Assembly (NCBI GenBank): GCA_028023455.1
Contig: JAQFVV010006549.1
Span: forward strand, 558,001-622,000
Length of the DNA stretch: 64,000 bases
From: Epiperipatus broadwayi
Lineage: Eukaryota > Onychophora > Udeonychophora > Euonychophora > Peripatidae
Direction of reading: 5' to 3'
In this document: in pieces, positions 11,901 through 21,950 of the stretch
How the letters are laid out: every line of letters starts with the position of its first letter
Position numbering within the stretch: position 1 is the first letter of the stretch
Position numbers and translations under genes: made by a program
Notes under the pieces: generated by a model
The model's input: the letters and a program-made list of their open reading frames with translations, nothing else
What the model was told of the DNA's origin: nothing
The model's database searches: none

Positions 11901-13600
11901 AATACACTAGGTCTAATTGTATGATTCCTATGTATTGAATTCTCTGACATATCTTCCAAATGGAAACAATTGTCATTACACTTATTTAAAATGATGTTGA
12001 AATAATCTTTATGATGTAGATGGCATCTACCTCTCCTATGAAACCCAATTTGAAGTTCACCATAAAACATCCTAAAAGTCTTTCATTTTACATGACCAAT
12101 CCAATAAAAGTATTATTTTTCAATAGTGGGTTTAATAAAGCTGAAGAACATATTGATTTGGTTTTATTATTACCATCATATTTTTAAAATTTTATGGAGC
12201 ACTCTTAAGCGAAACTTTTTACAGTCTTTATTATGCAATTATAGAATATCCAAATTCACTTTCATATAGTAAAATATGTAAAGTAACCACTAACTTTGTT
12301 GCATTGGGTATTTCCTTATGATGAAATATTCTATTTTCATTGTTAAGAGGAGCAACAGTTCATTAGAGTCTCTGTTGACCTCAATATCTAAGTTGAATTT
12401 TTTAAATATAAAACTATAAAGGTGTACATTATTACACTGACCCAAACTAAAATTTGCTGAGAATTTTTCCTCCATCACTGATTAATAAACAACTTGTTTT
12501 TAAAACATTAATTAATAATTAAACCCAAATCTTTACATGTTACATTCAAAACATTAAGAATGTTCTGTAAATTGTCTTTTGAACTGGAAAAATAGTACAG
12601 ATATCAGCATAGTGTAAATGCTGAATTTAAGAAGAAAAAGTTCTTGCTTTCATTTTTAATCAATTCAAATGTTAAAATTTCACCGTCAAACCTATGTTGT
12701 ATTTTGAACCTTGTTTGATTAAACTGCCCATAGATAATTCCGTAAACATTATTATGAAGATTGAAAACAATGTTTGAGCAAATATATAACTTTGTTTATA
12801 CTTGTTTTTATTTCTGATGCTTCAGATTTTTCACTTGTAATAATAGCATTTACTTTCATTTCATTATTCAGAAGCTGTATAATATGAATAAATTTTAGTG
12901 GATACCCAATTAATTTCAGTCAATGCAATAAGGCATATATAAATTACTGTTTTGACCCTGGCATTTTTCTAGCAACAAAAATCATGTCTGTACTGATTTT
13001 TGATTCTCTAAAAGCACATTGAGTCTCAGCTAATTATTTATCTATAACTAGAAGCAACTTGATTATTTTCACATATTTAATATGTAAACATTTAAATTAT
13101 AGTGATTTTTTTTATTAACCTAGATAACAACATTCAGTTATGCTGTAACAAGATAATTACCAATGATAACAGATAGTATGAATGGAACTTTGTGATTTAG
13201 TAAATAAAAATTACATTTGTCTATGTTTTAGTATTAGATAAATCAGATAAAGACTATTATTAATTATTACATCACATTATTCAGCTTGCACTATCTGCTT
13301 TAGTTGATGCTTGCCTACCTACATGATTCATGAAGATTTTTTCTAGTTTAACACATGAAAAATAACCATAGTAATTTTACTATTTTCAAATATATTCATA
13401 TATATGTAATATTAGAATCTTTATAGCATGAATATTATGTAAACATATTTTAAATAAAAATATTATCTGACCATCTTGCATCTGTAACATGTAGTTGCTT
13501 TGCTGACAATGTCTTTTACTTTTGCTTTCATCTGCTATTGATGGCTTAGCAGTTAAAAATTACTGCTGCAAGTTTTTGTGTTACATGGATCCAGCAGATG
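8921..13600. other. No gene seen; AT-rich spacer with a tRNA-like relic
   Basis: No coding homology. It includes a tRNA-like relic at about 9460-9540, and a 22-bp tandem duplication (CTAAAAAAGAGTTTTTTAAT units at about 11734-11779). The remaining open stretches have no recognisable motifs. Confidence 0.5.
9460..9540 (-). repeat. Possible tRNA-like relic
   Basis: The minus strand reads CCTATGGGGTTTAGTGCAAT then GGTATGGTG, similar to a tRNA 5' half with A box. A GTTTTGATACTGG stretch 45-50 nt later sits where a B box would be. Pairing is poor and the acceptor ends do not match, so this could be a chance resemblance or an old SINE head. Confidence 0.3.
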
Positions 13601-13843
13601 GAGATGTTTTCATGATTCTCCAATACACGAGAGGTCAGAATGACTAATGTCAGCATGGGTAGGATGACAACTTTGGCACTAATGTGGGCTTTGAATGTTC
13701 CATCATCAGATTTTCAATGAAATGGATGGTTGAAGAGTTGTGAGTTGGAGTACTTTGAAGCCTGTCCATTAAAGTATAAAAATTGGCTATATTTATATAA
13801 AGCAGAGCACTGATTGTATATATGTGTGGAGATAGTAATCTGG

Positions 13844-13888
13844 GTCAACTGATGATTGCTGGTTTAGCATGAAATACGCATATTGGTG
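13844..13888 (+). ncRNA. Type I hammerhead ribozyme, family 4, 13.8 kb copy
   Basis: Helix I is GUCAA (13844-13848) with UUGGU (13883-13887), including U-G and G-U wobbles. Then CUGAUGA (13849-13855), helix II UGCU/AGCA, GAA (13871-13873), helix III AUACGCAU (13874-13881; one change from the palindrome AUACGUAU) and cleavage predicted after A13882. The core is intact in a copy that has diverged elsewhere from 8.7 kb, so the pairing has been kept or the copies are young. Confidence 0.82.
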
Positions 13889-13972
13889 ATTATTTATCTT
13901 TTCAACATGTGTGTCATAAGATGGGTCAGCAATATGAGATGGCATGGAGAGTTGAGGGTCGTGTGAAAGTCT

Positions 13973-13985
13973 GAGTTCGAATCCC
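13973..13985 (+). promoter_or_regulatory. B-box-like Pol III element in the family 4 unit
   Basis: GAGTTCGAATCCC matches the tRNA T-arm/B-box consensus. A related GGGTTCAAATCC lies on the minus strand at 59998-59987 in another family 4 unit. The upstream A-box candidate (GATGGCATGGAGAG, about 13938-13951) is weak. It suggests that family 4 descends from, or is transcribed like, a tRNA-derived SINE. Confidence 0.5.
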
Positions 13986-13992
13986 TTATATA

Positions 13993-15065
13993 TATTAATT
14001 GTTATGTATTATGAATATTTTATAATTTATTATTGATATCTCAAGAAGTTGTTCAAAAGAATTAAATTTTTAAAACTACAGGCTAGTTGATAAGTTTTAA
14101 AATAAATCTAATAGGATTTTAAGTTTACTTCCTTGTCTTACAGAGTCACGTCATTTCAACAGATAACCAGTATCTACATCCTTAGATTACAAATTCTTTC
14201 TTTTTATTTTTTTTAATCTGCATCTAGTCCACAAAAAATGTTAAGTTAAAATTATATATATATTGAATTTGCAATGTTAAAGAAATTTATTATTGAATTT
14301 GTTTTTTTTTCTTAACATTAAAAATTCAATGGAATAAAATTTTAAAGCATTAAAGATTGAAACACTAAATTAAAAATTAGAAACTTTTGAAATGTGAATT
14401 AGCACTTTTCAAAGTGTAAAAAAGAAGAAAAAGAAAGCAGTCTACATTTTCTTGCGAAAGATAGCATTAATTACCTTAGCTCTTAAAGTTGAAGAGATTT
14501 GAGAAAATTCTAAGAGATTATTAAACACAACAATAGATAGCAAAAATATCAATCACAGATTAGAACTTGTAAGAAGATGCCATACTTTTCAAGATGAAAT
14601 GTTATAACTCACACATGTTAATATTGTTTGTAGAGCTTTCAAGAGGAGACACTAATGTATTATTTTTGCCTGAAGAAATTCTTGACTTCTAATTTCGGAG
14701 AAACTAATACAATTTATTTTGTTGATAGAATGCTAAATTTATATTCTGTATTTTTTTTTTTATCTTTTATTTATTTTTACAATTTCAATGTATATATAAT
14801 GTTTAGCAGATTTTATATGCACATATATATATATATATTATTAATTTTAACAACCAAATAAATAGGGCTGGCACTTGAATGTTTAGCGCCCGCTTGCACA
14901 TGTATTAAAAAGAGCGATATCCCTCTTCTTTTTATTTTCTGGAGATAAAGATAAAATAATCAAATAAACATATAACTATATGCAACCTTTTAAAAGTGCC
15001 TGTTTATTTCTTATTAGCTTCCACTCTCACACGCTTTTTATTAGTTGAGCTTACAAAATAATTTC
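13993..15065. other. No gene seen; AT-rich spacer
   Basis: No coding homology. A short TA run lies at 14824-14838. Confidence 0.5.
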
Positions 15066-15067
15066 TT

Positions 15068-16757
15068 TTAGTTGTATTTATGTACTGGACTCTTTCCATC
15101 TACTAATATTATGTAATGAATGTCTTTAGAAAAATTAAATTTTATTTAAATTTCCAATTACATTCAACATTTAGTAATAGTACACAAGTTAGGTGTTGCT
15201 GGTTTGACCAGTGACAGTAGTAGCATGGGAATGAATCTGGACCTTTAAATTCTTGTATATAGAATTTTAAGGTAAAGCTCCAACCAACTGAGCCATCCTG
15301 CCAAAGCCAATAACCAGTAGAAATTCCATATACATATCTATGAAGTTCATCCTGATTTCTCCATTTTTTTTTCTATGACCAAGATTGATTAGTGGTTTCC
15401 ATATATTATGTATAATCACATTAGGTTGACATGTGGGGTTGTTCATCACTGTTATGTGAGCAGATTCTTTGAATTTTTATCTTTGTATCTATTCCTTTCT
15501 ATCCAATATTTTTGTGTATTCTCAATTGATCATCTGTTTGTTGATACATTTATGGTTTGCCATTTTAGACACATCTGTTTTTTCTCTTCATATGCAAACT
15601 TTGTGCACTTGCAATCAGTTTTCAATGGGGAAATTGGTATCACCAATATACATTTTTTCACATTTACATGATGCTTCCTAGATGCAGTTTTTGCTTTTTA
15701 GCATTTTAAGTTTAGGCTTTGTCATTGTTAGAATTCCTTGTAGTATGGTATGGTTGTGGAAAGCTGTTCTATTGTTATACTGATTGCAGATTTTCCTTAA
15801 ATTGTTTTATATTTTTTAGTTATGTATGGATATACTATAGCACCAATAATTGTTTTTCCTTTTGATAGTACTTTTTATTATTTACTTAAGATTTTCTTAA
15901 TAACAGCTGATGGATAACCATTTTTCATAATAGTTTGTTCTATGTAGATTTGTTCTTTTCCCATATTTCTGGGTTGTGAACAAACGGAAACTTCTTTTGC
16001 TCTGTTTTATAGTAATAGTACTCCATTTTTTTTGTATTTTCAGGTGTAATTGGATGTATATTATAAGTATTTTTCTGTATGTATCAGTTTTCTATAAACT
16101 GTAGTTTTGACTTTGCCATGAGGGAGTCTTATCATAACAACAACTAAGAATGGCAAACTATTGTGAATTTAATTAAAGGGAATATGTTGTTGATATGTTT
16201 CCAGAAAGTCTATAATAGTTATCCCCCATGTGACCATACAATAAATGTATCATGAATATAATGAAGCCAAACTTAAGGTGGATATGGAGTAGTCTTTATG
16301 GCTGTGGTTTCAAGATCTTTCATGTAAATATGGGTAATCAGGGGTGACAATGATGAGCACCTAGCCATTTCTTAATTTTGTTGGAAGAATTTGCTGTGAT
16401 TTAGAATGTTAATAATTCCCTTATACTAATAATAGGAAGAAATACTCTGGTTTGTAAGCTATTATCACCATTTAATCTTTTTCTCACAATAGACAATGTC
16501 TCTTCATATGGTACATTTGTGAATAAAAATTTTCACACAATATCTTATTAGTATGTAAGTTATTTTAATTTTCATGTTCTTGAATAATTCTGTGAAGTGC
16601 CAGCACTCCATGCTAAAGGACTGGGCTTGGATGCCAAAGGATTAAGAGCTTTGAGAAGAAATTTTGACAAATATTGGCAAGGTGAATATCTAGAAGTAAC
16701 AATAGCTATTAATGGAACATAATCTTTGTGGATATACCTAAAATTTATAATGATCAT
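15068..16757 (-). mobile_element. PLE copy, left arm of a head-to-head pair
   Basis: On the minus strand from 16757 towards 15068 this copy parallels the right arm. It has a 60-codon start (16757-16572) with PLIAIVTSRYSPCQYLSKFL, typical of the PLE region before RT motif 1. A DTFIVW relic of the YVDD box is preceded by YIH, so the first aspartate is lost. A GIY-YIG relic follows (CKCEKMYIGDT, then REKTDVSKMAN), and a 3' flank with a tRNA-like segment. Frameshifts and stops are many. Elements of this class insert through RT plus GIY-YIG endonuclease. Confidence 0.78.
15225..15300 (-). promoter_or_regulatory. tRNA-like segment near the PLE 3' end (left arm)
   Basis: The minus strand contains TGGCTCAGTTGGTTGGAG (15295-15278), a good A box, and TCCAGATTCATTCCC (15241-15227), a weakened B box. 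The same arrangement occurs in the right arm at 18212-18288, so it was already part of the source element. Confidence 0.6.
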
Positions 16758-18512
16758 GTTCCATTAAGACCTATTTATAGTTTTAGAAATTCACCTTGCC
16801 AAACTTTGTCAAGATTTCTTCACAAATCTTAGATTTTTTTGGCATACAAGACTCAGTCCTTTGACAGGATTCTAGACAATTTCACAGAATTAATCAAGAA
16901 CATAAAAATTGAAAGAACGGACATACTAATAAGCTTTGATGTGGAATGATTATTCACATATGTTCCATGTGAAGAAGCATTGTCTATTGTAAAAAAAGAT
17001 TAGACTGTGATAATAGTTTACAAACCAGAACAATTCTTCCCATTGACAATATACTCGAACTATTAACATTCTGAAAAAAGATGAAATGGTAATAATAGTT
17101 TACAAAGCAGAACAACTCTCCCCATTGACAGTATACTGGAACTATTAACATTCTGCATAACAAAACTTATTTTCAATACAACAAAGAATTCTTCTAACAA
17201 AATCAAGGAATGTCTATGGGCTTCCCATTATTACTCCTGATTAGCAATATTTACATGGAAGAACTTGAAACCATAGCCATAAAAACTATTCCGTATTCAC
17301 TTAAATATTGGCTTCAGTATGTTGATACATTTGTTGTATGACAACCATTTCTACAATTTTTCACATCAGCAACATATCCCCTTCAATTAAATTCACAGTA
17401 GATTGGCATTCCTAGATGTTCTTGTGACAAGTCTTCTTTATGGAAAAGTCAAAATTACAGTTTACAGAAAACCCACATATACAAGAAAATACTTAGCATA
17501 TACATCCAATCACATCTGAAAGAGAAAACATGAAGTTTTATTATCATTATGAATCATAATAAAAAAAAAGTTTGTTCAGAAATTAACAATTTGGAAAAAG
17601 AAAACATCTATATAAATTAAACTCTTATGAAAAATGGTTATTCATCAGATGTTAAATAAACATAAATAAATAACAAAAAAAACATCAAAGGAAAAAAACA
17701 ATTATTGGAAGTGTAGCATATCTATAGGCACCAAAAATAGGAGACAAATTAAAGAAAATCTCAATCAGTATAACCTCAAAACAGCATTTTAGTGCCATAT
17801 CACAATCCAAGAAGTTCTAATATTGACAAAGCCTAAACTTGAAATGCTGAAAAGCAAAACTGCAACAATGAAATACCATGTGAATGTGAAAGAATGTATA
17901 TTAGAGAGACCAATGACCTCATTAAAAATTGATTGTAAGAACACAAACTGATGATTAGAAGAGAGAAAACAGATGTGTCTAAAGTAGCAAACTATGTTTG
18001 TACCAAACAACATACTGGGAAAATACAAAAATATTGGATGGAGAGAAAAGGAACAAAAAGAAAATTGATAGAAACTGCTCACATGTCAATGGTATATAAC
18101 CCCATAAGCCATTCTAATATTAAACCACTTTGCTCTTGGGAAAAAGTGGAGAAATAGGAAGGAACTTCATAGATATGTATATGAAATATATACTGACTGT
18201 TGCCTTTGACATAATGGCTCAGTTGGTTAGAGTGTTACCTTAAAATTCAATATTCAAGAATTTAAGAATCCAGTTTCAATTCCCATGACAATACACACAC
18301 ATTGGTCAGACCAGAAATACCTTAAGAAGAGAGGAGAATAATACCTCTCAAAAGGTTGTGCATATATTAACCTGTGCTATTACTAACAGTTAAATCTAAT
18401 TGAAATTTAGATAAAGTTTAATGTTTTAAAGACATTTAATACATAATATTAGATGATGAAAATTGTCCAGTGTATAAATATATAGGTACTGCTCTATATT
18501 TTTCCAAATAAT
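16758..18512 (+). mobile_element. PLE copy, right arm of a head-to-head pair
   Basis: Order of motifs on the plus strand: PL-PIYSFRNSPCQ region (about 16765-16800); SFDV--LFT-VPCEEALSIV (about 16935-16995), the RT motif with the first catalytic Asp; QGMSMGFPLLLLISNIYMEE (about 17208-17267); QYVDTFVV (about 17316-17340), where the usual YVDD has lost one Asp and is followed by a stop; CECERMYIRET (about 17887-17920), the GIY-YIG domain; and REKTDVSKVANYV (about 17960-18000). The 3' flank carries a tRNA-like segment. The loss of one catalytic Asp and several stops make it inactive. Its 5' end abuts the left arm's 5' end near 16757. Confidence 0.82.
18212..18288 (+). promoter_or_regulatory. tRNA-like segment near the PLE 3' end (right arm)
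   Basis: The A box TGGCTCAGTTGGTTAGAG (18215-18232) is nearly perfect. The B-box-like AGTTTCAATTCCC lies at 18272-18284. The anticodon region is replaced by AT-rich sequence, so this is not a functional tRNA. It could be a SINE inserted into an ancestral PLE, or a Pol III promoter or processing signal that belongs to the element. Confidence 0.65.
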
Positions 18513-19235
18513 ATGTTTCTATGTCAATAAATTTTTGAAACTTCAAAGAATTTTCACTACATGGTACCTTTTGAATTTAGTTCTCTTGGTGTAGGGTCTG
18601 CCTGCAACATGGACCTTAAAGATTCTTTTATACCAGCCTGCACATAAATAAAAATCAACAATTACATATGTAGTTCTAAGAATATATATTATACTTTTAA
18701 AAAATCTTACTCAAAGTAATACAAATGACAAAAACATATTGATAATAATAAATAATCATATATTCTGTTAATGGAAACTTTTACGATGTACAGACATCAA
18801 AATAACATGGTGAGTCACTAATAATATTTAATTGACAATAGTAATATATTTACTAAAACTGTACTCATCTGGGATCAAAGCAATAATCTTTAGCACTTAA
18901 TTTTTCCACTTTATTTCTATAATAAACCAAACAGGGCTGAAAATAGATTTGCCTATGTTAAAAAATAATTTATTATATAGATATTTATTTGAAAAATTAG
19001 TGTATACTTGTATGTTACTTATTAAAATGAACAATATTCAGAGTTGAATATTTCAAATTACTAATAGTATAACCAAAATTATATGATATAAATGAGCTGC
19101 ACAGTTAATTATTAGAATGTGTTTTATTAGCATAATCATTAGCATCATGAATTTCATATAGAATTGTAGGTGCTGGAACTTAAGGGCCTATGATATCATT
19201 TGTGATGCTAAACATTTTATAAACATAAATCACTG

Positions 19236-19331
<96 letters not shown>

Positions 19332-21040
19332 ATAGCAGTAGCAGCTGCAGTAGTAGTAGTAGTGCTAGTAGTAGTAATAATAGTAGTAATAATAACAGTA
19401 GTAATGCTACTATTACATAACTGTCTCTATTTGTTAATGGATAAAAAATATTTCTGCACAGAAATATATAACTTGCACAAATTTTTTATAACATGAAAAT
19501 TAATATTAATATTGTGTTGCAAGTAATGACAGCAAAATATTTGTATTATAATAATATCAAAATTATGTATTTCTGTTTCTGTACTCTAGAATATTGTTGC
19601 TCTTATAATTGTTCATAAATTAATATTTATTTTATTTCCTTTTTCTATGTTAATCATAATGACCACATAATATAGTTGTCAATGCATTTGCTTTTCTGGT
19701 ACATTAGCTGGGATTCAAATGCGGATAACTTCAGAAATAATGACTTAAAAAAATTTCAAGGCAAACTTTTAAATAGTTTTTCATTATTGGAATATGTATT
19801 ATTATCTTTAAAAAATCTCATATCAGGTTTTATGCACTGAATATAAAAATATAATTGAATACAAACAACTTTCCTTATATAAGTCAGATATCATGTTCTT
19901 ATGGATATTTATCTCATATCATTAATTGGTACTATATTTATTGCTTACAAAAATTATCAAGAATATAATAATTTTGAAATATGCCTCCTATTACTAAAAC
20001 TTGTGATTTAAATCTAGTTTAGATTTTCATTCAAAAAATGATGAATAATGGATGTAAAATCTATCCATAATAAAAAGATAAAGTCACACTACTGTATGGA
20101 GAGTTCTGTCTCTGTTTAAAAACCCTTCTCATAAGGAAGTTTAGTGAAGTCTTTTCTATGTTTTAATGATGGATTATTTAACAGTCATTTACCCAAAAGT
20201 GCACTTCTTAAAGTCTGTTTTGTATTTTAAGCATCTACATTATAGCAATGCTAATAATCATTATTAATATATATATAATCCATGTGAATATATGTCGGTT
20301 CATATGAATGTATGTTTGTCCATAAGTCTGTCACATGTCTAATTCACAACCAATTAAAAAAACTATTGTATTTGTCCATAACTCTGTCAAATTCATAATT
20401 GAAAAGCCAAAACAAAAAAACCTTAAAATTGTTTTTATAAATAAATAACTATATCTAACTAATCCATAATTTATATTAGGAGCATTTTATGCAAAGAAGT
20501 AATTCCAACCTTTATATTTAGTAATCCGTAATTTTTATTATGAAGCATAATTTATGTGAAGAAAGCAATTTCACCATTAATAAACTGTAACTTTTATAAT
20601 CATCTGTATTACTGTAAAATTCACATATTAAATATAATAGGGATATTTAAAAATTTTAATTTTAATTTAACTTTATTATTTTAGCCATATTAATAACTTT
20701 CCACATCCATTTCCAATTTTTCAATTGTCAATTTCTCACATTTATTTATATAATATTTAAAATCTTTTGTTTAATTTATATTAAACCTTTAAAAAAATTG
20801 TTAAAGCAATCCATTAAAATAAGCAATAACCTTTCTATAGATTGATACAATCTTGTAGTAATATATTATTCTAATAATTACATTTCAAATATAATTCCTT
20901 CACACCATATAACATTTTGCTTATAATATAAATTTCTAGTGTACAGTATTCTAATAAACTGTTTTGCAAATAAACGCTAGTTTAAAAATAAATACAATTA
21001 ATTTGACAATCAATGTTATATTAATTCAAAAGTCTAAAAC
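18513..21040. other. No gene seen; contains trinucleotide microsatellite
   Basis: AT-rich spacer with a long trinucleotide run at 19236-19416. No coding homology seen. Confidence 0.5.
19236..19416. repeat. Compound trinucleotide microsatellite
   Basis: Successive blocks of (ATC)n, (ATT)n and (AGT)n, then interrupted AGT/AAT/AGC units. The ordered change of unit suggests one array evolving by point change and expansion. Confidence 0.95.
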
Positions 21041-21054
21041 ATTACAATATTCTA
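21041..21054 (+). repeat. Left target-site duplication of the family 3 composite
   Basis: ATTACAATATTCTA is repeated exactly (14/14) at 21937-21950, at the outer ends of the composite. Confidence 0.8.
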
Positions 21055-21203
21055 AATAAGAGTCATAGATCACATGACCCTATTTTCTTAAGCTTGTAAG
21101 TTATAAACATTGAGGATTGCCAATTTCTCTACATGCTTTGTGATAAATGCTTAGCCAGAGAAAGCATTTAAAATATCTCTGCCAGGAACTCTGCCCCCCC
21201 CAA

Positions 21204-21225
21204 ACCCCTGACCATGGTTTCATGC
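21204..21225 (-). ncRNA. Truncated hammerhead, family 3
   Basis: The minus strand retains helix II 3' strand GCAU, GAA, palindromic helix III ACCAUGGU (21218-21211), C at 21210 and helix I 3' strand AGGGGU. The CUGANGA side is missing because the unit is cut there, at the head-to-head joint. Confidence 0.6.
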
Positions 21226-21391
21226 TAAGACTACTAATATATGGTGTTGCTGAAGATCTATCAGCCCCATACAGCTATTTGAGTTGGATAGCTGGGTTTT
21301 AAGACATGTAGGTGTCTGTAAATTTCAGATTTTGCACTCAATAGATAACTTTTAGATAAATGCTGGCTTTGGGTTGGTATTTTTAGATCTA

Positions 21392-21435
21392 GTGTCTCTG
21401 AGGAGTGCCAAAGCATGAAATCATGGTCAGGGGTT
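21392..21435 (+). ncRNA. Type I hammerhead ribozyme, family 3 unit 1
   Basis: CUGAGGA (21398-21404), helix II GUGC/GCAU (21405-21408, 21413-21416) with loop CAAA, GAA (21417-21419), helix III AUCAUGGU (21420-21427) and GUC cleavage site ending at C21428. Helix I is damaged: the 5' strand lacks the CUGGCACUU segment found in unit 2, leaving three pairs next to the core and a G-G mismatch. Confidence 0.65.
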
Positions 21436-21803
21436 TGGGGGTGGGGGTTCTTGACAGAGATATTTTAAATGCTTTCTCTGACTAAGCATTTATCACAAAG
21501 CTTGTTGAGGAATTGGCAATCCTCAATGTTTATAACTTACAAGCTTAAGAGAATAGGGTCATGTGATCTATGACTCTTATTTTGACTATTTATAGTCTCT
21601 GCCTTAAGTCTTATGTGATGTTATACTGCTAAGACCCCTAATATATGGTGTGGATGAAGATCTACCAGCCCCATATAGCTATTTGAGTTGGATAGTTGGG
21701 TTTGAAGACATGTAGGTGTCTGAAAATTTCAGATTTTCCATTCAATAGATAAATGCTGACTTTGGGTTGGTATTTTTAGATCTAGTGTCTGAACTACCCT
21801 GGC

Positions 21804-21846
21804 ACTTCTCTGAGGAGTGCCAAAGCATGAAACCATGGTCAGGGGT
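21804..21846 (+). ncRNA. Type I hammerhead ribozyme, family 3 unit 2 (well preserved)
   Basis: Helix I is ACUUCU (21804-21809) with AGGGGU (21841-21846), six pairs including two U-G. Then CUGAGGA (21810-21816), helix II GUGC (21817-21820)/GCAU (21825-21828) with loop CAAA, GAA (21829-21831), and helix III ACCAUGGU (21832-21839), perfectly palindromic. The site is GUC with cleavage predicted after C21840. Every base of the conserved core is right. Confidence 0.87.
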
Positions 21847-21936
21847 TGGGGGGGTTCCTGACAGAAATCTTTTAAATGCTTCCTGGTTAAGCATTTATCA
21901 CAAAGCTTGTTGAGGAATTGGCAATCCTCAATGTTT

Positions 21937-21950
21937 ATTACAATATTCTA
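21937..21950 (+). repeat. Right target-site duplication of the family 3 composite
   Basis: ATTACAATATTCTA, identical to 21041-21054. Confidence 0.8.

Larger units (their letters stand above)
13600..13992 (+). mobile_element. Single family 4 hammerhead unit
   Basis: Plus-oriented unit matching 8486-8870. Shared landmarks are GGATGA-AA near 13660, a TTCCATCATCAGATTTTCAA block near 13698, GCCTGTCCATTAAA near 13761, the hammerhead at 13844-13888, and a terminal segment with a B-box-like sequence. Only one unit is present, without an inverted cap. The left limit is uncertain. I found no clear flanking duplication. Confidence 0.7.
21055..21936. mobile_element. Hammerhead composite repeat (retrozyme-like), family 3
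   Basis: Three parts: a minus-oriented partial unit (21055 to about 21235), plus-oriented unit 1 (about 21236-21590) and plus-oriented unit 2 (about 21600-21936). The joint between units 1 and 2 contains GGGTCATGTGATCTATGACT, the reverse complement of the element's left terminus, so the terminal segment is also the linker between units. Units share GTCTGAAAATTTCAGATTTT, TTGGTATTTTTAGATCTAG and the hammerhead. The 5' ends meet at about 21235 and 3' ends point outward. No protein is encoded. Flanking 14-bp duplications show that it inserted as a composite. Confidence 0.8.

Noticed and set aside
19680-19740. tRNA-like sequence around GGGATTCAAATGCGG
   Set aside because: Only a B-box-like piece; no A box or acceptor pairing.
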